A stretch of 64,000 nt of DNA, taken from positions 124,001 through 188,000 of the forward strand of contig JACKOK010000005.1 of NCBI GenBank assembly GCA_024234365.1, written 5' to 3'. Of this stretch, positions 59,320 through 64,000 are shown piece after piece. Origin of the DNA: Pseudomonadales bacterium. Its GTDB lineage: Bacteria > Pseudomonadota > Gammaproteobacteria > Pseudomonadales > Pseudohongiellaceae. Every line of letters begins with the position of its first letter. Positions within the stretch are counted from its first letter, which is position 1. Under the pieces are notes generated by a model. It was given only the letters and a program-made list of their open reading frames with translations. It was not told the DNA's origin and did not search any database. Made by a program: the position numbers and the translations under genes.

Positions 59320-61668
59320 ATGAGAGTGCTTGATCATCTCCTGAAAGCGGTTCGTGATGCCGCCGTCTTCAACCCGGAGGTACAAGTCGCACCGGCCTGT
59401 ATTCTCTGGCCGGATCGTGACCGGCAGTGGGAAGCCGTCATACCCGTTCTTCAGGCCGAACTGCCTGAACTCATGATCCTGGGCGACTATGCGCCCGAAA
59501 AGCGGATCGGGCCTGCCATCTGGTTGCGTTGCGTGATTGCCGGTCGAGCCGAGGATGTTTCGCTGCCCAAGGATCGGACACCGATTTTTTATCTGCCGGG
59601 CGTCAGCCGCCAGGACCTGCGGGCTGTCGAAACTTGCCCGGATCACCTGAAGCCGCTTGCTGAATTGCAATACCGGGGCGTGATCTGGTCACAAATCAAT
59701 GCGAAAGACTGGACGATCCTGGCCTATCTGAAATCCGACCAGGGGGGGCTTGGGCTGGGTGTCGCCCAAGACAACGATGCCAAGAACGCCATGCAGCTCG
59801 CGTTGTATCGGCTCCTCGACGAGGATGTCTCCTTGCTGAAAGGCAAGCGTCTGGACAAGGACTACTTCAATACCATGTTGACGGGTGGCGACCCGATTCG
59901 CGACCTCCTGCAATGGCTTAATGCCCGTGACGGTATCAGCGAATCGAAGGATGAAGTTCATTGGCAGGCATTTATAGAGGTTTGCAAGTCACAATTTGCT
60001 TTCAATCCTCAAACAGAAGGTGTCCTAACCGGTTGTAGCAGACTGGCAATGCACGAAGGACCGTGGCTCGTCGTTTGGGAGCGCTTTTGTGAAGCCCCAA
60101 GACGATATCCCAATATTCCGGAGCAGATTCTTAAGTGCCAATATCCTTCTTTCGACATGTTTGCTGATGAAAAAACGGCCGGGGGTTGGCCGCAATGGAA
60201 CTATGAGCAGGAAAAGCAGCTGCACCTCGAGCTGATTGCACTGGCTAACATTCCTGCTCATAAAGCCAGGGCAACAATCCTTGAGTTGGAAAAACAGCAC
60301 GGACGCAGACGCTCTCTGGTCTGGGCCGAACTGGGTGATGCGCCCCTGGCCGGCGCATTGGAACATCTGGCGACCATCGCCGAGATCACCAAAAGTGGCC
60401 TTGCCGCAGGATCGGTCGATGACCTCGCAGCGGGATATCGCAGCCACGGATGGAGGGTCGATGACGGAGTGATCCGGGCTTTGGCCCAAGTCGAAAGTAC
60501 TGCCGACTTTGATGCCGTGATGACCGCTATTCGATCTGTTTATCTTCCTTGGGTGGAAGAATCCGCTCGCTACCTCCAAAAATTGGTAGATGGTGCATCG
60601 TACCCGGGAGGCACCTGTCTGACGGCAAAGGCAGCACCTTTCAGTCCCGGGGACTGCGTTCTTTTCGTCGACGGACTCCGTTTCGATGCTGGAAAGCGTC
60701 TGGTTGGTTCTTTAGAGGCGTGTGGATTTGATATTTCCGAGGAACCTGCCTGGACAGCCCTGCCGAGTGTAACGGCAACCGGCAAGGCGGCGGTAACCCC
60801 GGTACGAGACAAGATTCGCGGTGAGGATGGCAGCCCTGATTTTGAGCCGTCTGTAGCAGACACCGGTCAATCGTTAAAGGGCGGCTATCACCTGAAGAAG
60901 TTACTGACCGACGCGGGATGGTCGATCCTTGAGCGCTCTGCTGATTGCGATGGCCAGGGTATGGCCTGGTGCGAGTTTGGAGACATCGACCACGAAGGCC
61001 ACGACCGTGGGTGGAAACTTGCCAAACACATCGATGCCCTGATTGTTGAGGTCACAGACCGTATCACGGAGCTTTTGGCCGCTGGATGGAAACGTGTTCG
61101 GGTGGTGACAGACCATGGCTGGTTGTTGCTGCCCGGGGGATTGCCAAAAATCGATCTTCCCAGCGCCCTAGCCGATAACAAGTGGGGCCGATGCGCCTCA
61201 TTAAAACCCGGGGCCACTTCCGAGGAGCGGCTTTACCCATGGTACTGGAATCCAAACCAGTATTTTGCCCTCGCTGATGGCGTGAGCTGCTTCAAGAAAG
61301 GCGAAGAGTACACCCATGGCGGCCTAAGTCTGCAAGAGTGCCTGACGCTGCAATTGACGGTAACTCGAGGTGAATCTGCTCAGGCTGCGGCATCTGTCGA
61401 ATTCACTGACGTGGTGTGGAAGGGGCTGCGCTGTACCGTTGCCGTAGATGGCAACTTCTCGGGTTTATCACTTGATGTTCGTAGCCAAGCAGGCAATTCA
61501 TTGTCCAGTGTGGTCGTTGGCAGCAAACCGCTTAAAGACAACGGAACAGCCTCTGTAGTCGTCGAGGACGAGGACATGGAGGGGCGTGAAGCAACGGTGG
61601 TCCTGGTCGATGCCAATGGATCGCTGGTTGCGCAAATCGCCACAGTAATTGGTGGAGGTAATACATGA
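59320..61668 (+). CDS. pglZ: BREX phosphatase-like protein PglZ (type B-like)
   Basis: PglZ is the signature protein of BREX, an alkaline-phosphatase-fold enzyme. The 782 residues start with the block typical of type B members (VQVAPACILWPDRDRQWEAVIPVL). The phosphatase-like core shows a metal Asp in VLFVDGLRFD (about 448-457), the nucleophile region TALPSVTATGK and the second metal pair Asp-His in VVTDHGWLLLPGG (about 594-606). The start is the ATG at 59320, after GAAGGTGA. It overlaps brxL (ATGA). Confidence 0.9.
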   Translation: MRVLDHLLKAVRDAAVFNPEVQVAPACILWPDRDRQWEAVIPVLQAELPELMILGDYAPEKRIGPAIWLRCVIAGRAEDVSLPKDRTPIFYLPGVSRQDLRAVETCPDHLKPLAELQYRGVIWSQINAKDWTILAYLKSDQGGLGLGVAQDNDAKNAMQLALYRLLDEDVSLLKGKRLDKDYFNTMLTGGDPIRDLLQWLNARDGISESKDEVHWQAFIEVCKSQFAFNPQTEGVLTGCSRLAMHEGPWLVVWERFCEAPRRYPNIPEQILKCQYPSFDMFADEKTAGGWPQWNYEQEKQLHLELIALANIPAHKARATILELEKQHGRRRSLVWAELGDAPLAGALEHLATIAEITKSGLAAGSVDDLAAGYRSHGWRVDDGVIRALAQVESTADFDAVMTAIRSVYLPWVEESARYLQKLVDGASYPGGTCLTAKAAPFSPGDCVLFVDGLRFDAGKRLVGSLEACGFDISEEPAWTALPSVTATGKAAVTPVRDKIRGEDGSPDFEPSVADTGQSLKGGYHLKKLLTDAGWSILERSADCDGQGMAWCEFGDIDHEGHDRGWKLAKHIDALIVEVTDRITELLAAGWKRVRVVTDHGWLLLPGGLPKIDLPSALADNKWGRCASLKPGATSEERLYPWYWNPNQYFALADGVSCFKKGEEYTHGGLSLQECLTLQLTVTRGESAQAAASVEFTDVVWKGLRCTVAVDGNFSGLSLDVRSQAGNSLSSVVVGSKPLKDNGTASVVVEDEDMEGREATVVLVDANGSLVAQIATVIGGGNT

Positions 61669-63710
61669 TTGAAATGGACCAGATCGACAAAAAAGCGGCC
61701 TCCTCGCTAGAGGGGTACTTGGTCCGGAAGGATCTGGTCCGGACGTTTAGCCGCCAGTTTCCAGTGCCGACGTATGTGGTCGAGTTTCTGCTCGGCCGGT
61801 ACTGCGCCAGCACCGAGCAGGACGAGATTGATGAGGGTCTCGAGATCGTCCAACGGCAACTCAAATCGCGAACGGTCAAGGCCGGGGAAGAAGAGCTCTT
61901 CAAGGCTCGGGCCAGGGAAAATGGCGAGGTCAAAATCATCGACCTCATTACCGCTCGCCTGGATGCGAAGACCGACTCCTACATCGCAACACTGCCGAGC
62001 CTGCGTCTGACCGATGTCCGCATTAGCCCGGAACTGGTGAATGAACATGAGCGAATGCTGACAGGTGGTTTCTATGCCGAAATCAGCCTGAACTACGATG
62101 CGGCCATCGCCCAGGAGAGTAAAGGCAGACCTTTCGGTGTTGAATCGCTCCGGGAAATCCAACTATCCAAACGCGATGTGCTCGACATCCTGGCCGAGGC
62201 CCGCAAGTCCTTTACTACCGACGAGTGGAAGGAGTTTCTACTTCGATCCATCGGCATAGAGCCGAACGGATTGTCCCGGCGGCAACGTGACGCCCTGATG
62301 CTGCGAATGGTTCCCTTTGTCGAGCGTAACTACAACCTGGTGGAACTCGGTCCCAGAGGAACGGGCAAGAGCCATCTCTTCCAGCAGGTTTCTCCGTATG
62401 CGCATCTGATTTCTGGAGGTAAGGCCACGGTTGCCCGGATGTTCGTCAACAACGCAACCGGCCAGCGCGGATTGGTCTGCCAATACGATGTGGTCTGCTT
62501 CGACGAGGTATCCGGCGTCTCTTTCGACCAGAAGGATGGCGTGAACATCATGAAGGGGTACATGGAGTCCGGTGAATTCAGCCGTGGCAAGGAAAGCATC
62601 CGTGCCGATGGCAGCATCGTCCTGGTTGGCAACTTCGATGTGGATGTTGAACATCAACAGCGTATCGGGCACCTGTTTGGTCCTATGCCACCCGAGATGA
62701 AAGACGACACTGCTTTCATGGATCGAATCCACGCATTTCTGCCTGGCTGGGATGTTCCCAAAATCAGCAAGGAACTGTTGACGAATCACTTCGGTCTGGT
62801 GAGCGATTTCTTGTCCGAATGCTGGAGCCAGCTTCGTAATCAAAGCAGAGTGAGCGTACTGCAAAACCGGGTGTTCTTCGGTGGCGCTCTGTCAGGGCGC
62901 GATACCAATGCGGTCAATAAAACCGTGAGTGGATTACTCAAGCTTCTCTATCCCGGTGAGGGTGAGGCAGCCGATGAGGACATCGAGTGGGCCGTCCATA
63001 TCGCCATGGAGGCAAGGCGTCGCGTCAAGGAACAGCAGAAGCGCATCGGCGCGGCGGAATTCCGTAATACTCACTTCAGCTACGTGATGGGGGCTGATGG
63101 CGTAGAAAAGTTTGTCTCGACTCCAGAACTGCAAAGCGAAAACAGCATTGGTGGCGATCCCCTTGAGCCCGGCCAAGTCTGGACCATCTCGCCAGGTGGC
63201 GGTGAAGAGCACCCGGGACTCTACCGTATCGAGATCAACGAAGGTCCGGGCTCCGGCGTCAAGATCCTCAACAAACCCGTGCCGCCAGCCTTCAAGGAAA
63301 GCATGGGCTATGCAGAGCAAAACCTCTACGCCCGGGCAATGCAACTGGTCGGAGACAAGGACCCTCGTCACCACGAATTCACTGCCCAACTCCGAGCCTT
63401 TGACGCATCCAAGTCCGGCGCGAAACTTGGCATGGCATCACTCATCGCGCTCTGCACGGCTCTCTTGAAGAAGAGTGTTCGCGGCGGCCTCATCATCGTG
63501 GGAGAGATTAACCTGGGTGGCTCCATCGAGCCGATTCACAATCCCGTCACTATCGCCGAGATCGCGGTTGCAAAAGGTGCTTCGGCTCTCTTGGTTCCTG
63601 TTTCCTGCCGACGGCAGCTTTTGGATCTATCCGACGATATGGCAACTAAGATCGATATTCAGTTTTATTCAGATTCTACGGATGCGCTTTTAAAGGCGAT
63701 AGTTGAGTGA
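61665..63710 (+). CDS. brxL: BREX AAA+ protein BrxL (Lon-like)
   Basis: The 681-residue protein ends the operon. An N-terminal DNA-binding-like part (about 1-215) precedes an AAA+ core with Walker A GPRGTGKS (229-236) and Walker B VVCFDE (276-281). The C-terminal Lon-protease-like fold has SGAKLGMASLIALC where Lon has the catalytic Ser motif GPSAG, so the Ser is Lys here. The Lys of the dyad is not evident either. Published work describes BrxL as a DNA-binding AAA+ ring and not a protease, which agrees. It is needed for phage restriction but not for methylation in studied systems. Confidence 0.92.
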   Translation: MIEMDQIDKKAASSLEGYLVRKDLVRTFSRQFPVPTYVVEFLLGRYCASTEQDEIDEGLEIVQRQLKSRTVKAGEEELFKARARENGEVKIIDLITARLDAKTDSYIATLPSLRLTDVRISPELVNEHERMLTGGFYAEISLNYDAAIAQESKGRPFGVESLREIQLSKRDVLDILAEARKSFTTDEWKEFLLRSIGIEPNGLSRRQRDALMLRMVPFVERNYNLVELGPRGTGKSHLFQQVSPYAHLISGGKATVARMFVNNATGQRGLVCQYDVVCFDEVSGVSFDQKDGVNIMKGYMESGEFSRGKESIRADGSIVLVGNFDVDVEHQQRIGHLFGPMPPEMKDDTAFMDRIHAFLPGWDVPKISKELLTNHFGLVSDFLSECWSQLRNQSRVSVLQNRVFFGGALSGRDTNAVNKTVSGLLKLLYPGEGEAADEDIEWAVHIAMEARRRVKEQQKRIGAAEFRNTHFSYVMGADGVEKFVSTPELQSENSIGGDPLEPGQVWTISPGGGEEHPGLYRIEINEGPGSGVKILNKPVPPAFKESMGYAEQNLYARAMQLVGDKDPRHHEFTAQLRAFDASKSGAKLGMASLIALCTALLKKSVRGGLIIVGEINLGGSIEPIHNPVTIAEIAVAKGASALLVPVSCRRQLLDLSDDMATKIDIQFYSDSTDALLKAIVE

Positions 63711-64000
63711 TTTCAAAGAAGTGGAAAGTACTAATTAAGCAGCCTAGCCTTAACTATAGCTTGACCAAGTGAGAAAGGTGGAGTGAAGAGTGCGAAAAGC
63801 CAGCTTACAAGGTTTTTTTGTTATTTGTGGGAAAAGAAGCATGATCATTATGTATATATTTGTCCTTTTTTTTGTCGGTGGGACGCGCTTCTGTGTCCTT
63901 TCTCAAATAGAGGGTGGAAAAGTAAAAACCACGAATATCATAAGGTTGTAAAAATTTGACGGGACACGGAAGGCACAGAGAAGAACGGGGTGAAGTTTTC
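63711..64000. other. AT-rich stretch after brxL, no gene seen
   Basis: About 290 bases rich in A and T with several T-runs (near 63811 and 63867) and no open frame with a ribosome site. No hairpin qualifies as a clear terminator and no copy of the tRNA-Asp tail is found, so the island's right end is not here. Confidence 0.6.

Noticed and set aside
61665..63710. True Lon protease
   Set aside because: The catalytic Ser motif is replaced and the gene ends a BREX operon; BrxL fits better.
63711..64000. Right attachment site of the island
   Set aside because: No copy of the tRNA-Asp 3' sequence is present.
1..64000. CRISPR array, insertion sequences, rRNA genes
   Set aside because: No regularly spaced direct repeats, no transposase-like reading frame and no rRNA sequence were seen in the window.

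Overview
The window reads as a chromosome segment of a gammaproteobacterium close to the Pseudomonadales/Oceanospirillales. The evidence is gene content and order: tolQRAB-pal-cpoB-queE-queC-tRNA-Lys followed a few genes later by nadA-bepA-tusA-like-perM-dapA-bamC (the Pseudomonas order, from memory), a purM/purN pair next to a DUF2066 gene and hda, and REP-like palindromes of the Pseudomonas type. The species cannot be named from the sequence alone.

Region 1 (1-45070) is conserved housekeeping DNA of high GC. From left to right it holds the start of a purN-linked exported protein, purN-purM, DUF2066-hda, a DUF2069 protein, wrbA, a YihY-family protein, proS, an HU-like protein with a long basic tail, fmdB-aspS-yebC-ruvCAB, the Tol-Pal operon, queE-queC and tRNA-Lys. 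A small accessory patch follows (thioredoxin-fold protein, exported protein, divergent MarR regulator with a cysteine-rich tail, quinone oxidoreductase). Then come nadA, bepA, a TusA-like protein, perM, dapA, bamC, rmuC, miaE, a leucine-rich-repeat lipoprotein, an FKBP isomerase, an M18 aminopeptidase, mnmC, prfB (with the programmed frameshift), lysS, ung, a ferredoxin/rubredoxin reductase, queD, a CHASE2 class III cyclase and the tRNA-Val/tRNA-Asp pair.

Region 2 (45071 to the window end) is a genomic island. A tyrosine recombinase lies against the 3' end of tRNA-Asp and points toward it. A tight BREX phage-defence operon follows: small HTH protein, brxA, brxB, brxC, an AAA ATPase, a PD-(D/E)XK nuclease-like protein, pglX, a PHP-domain/SMC-like ATPase, pglZ (type B-like) and brxL. 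Most neighbours overlap by ATGA-type junctions, so the unit behaves as one operon from a strong promoter (TTGACA-N17-TAATTT) flanked by two palindromes. No right attachment site is in the window, so the island continues beyond it.

The most interesting parts are in the island: the AAA/nuclease pair and the PHP-ATPase nested inside the BREX core, and a pglX whose middle, specificity-like part is much poorer in GC than its ends and carries frame lesions at homopolymer runs. Outside the island the best regulatory find is the MarR divergon at 22.3 kb, with two matching palindromic operators around shared overlapping promoters.
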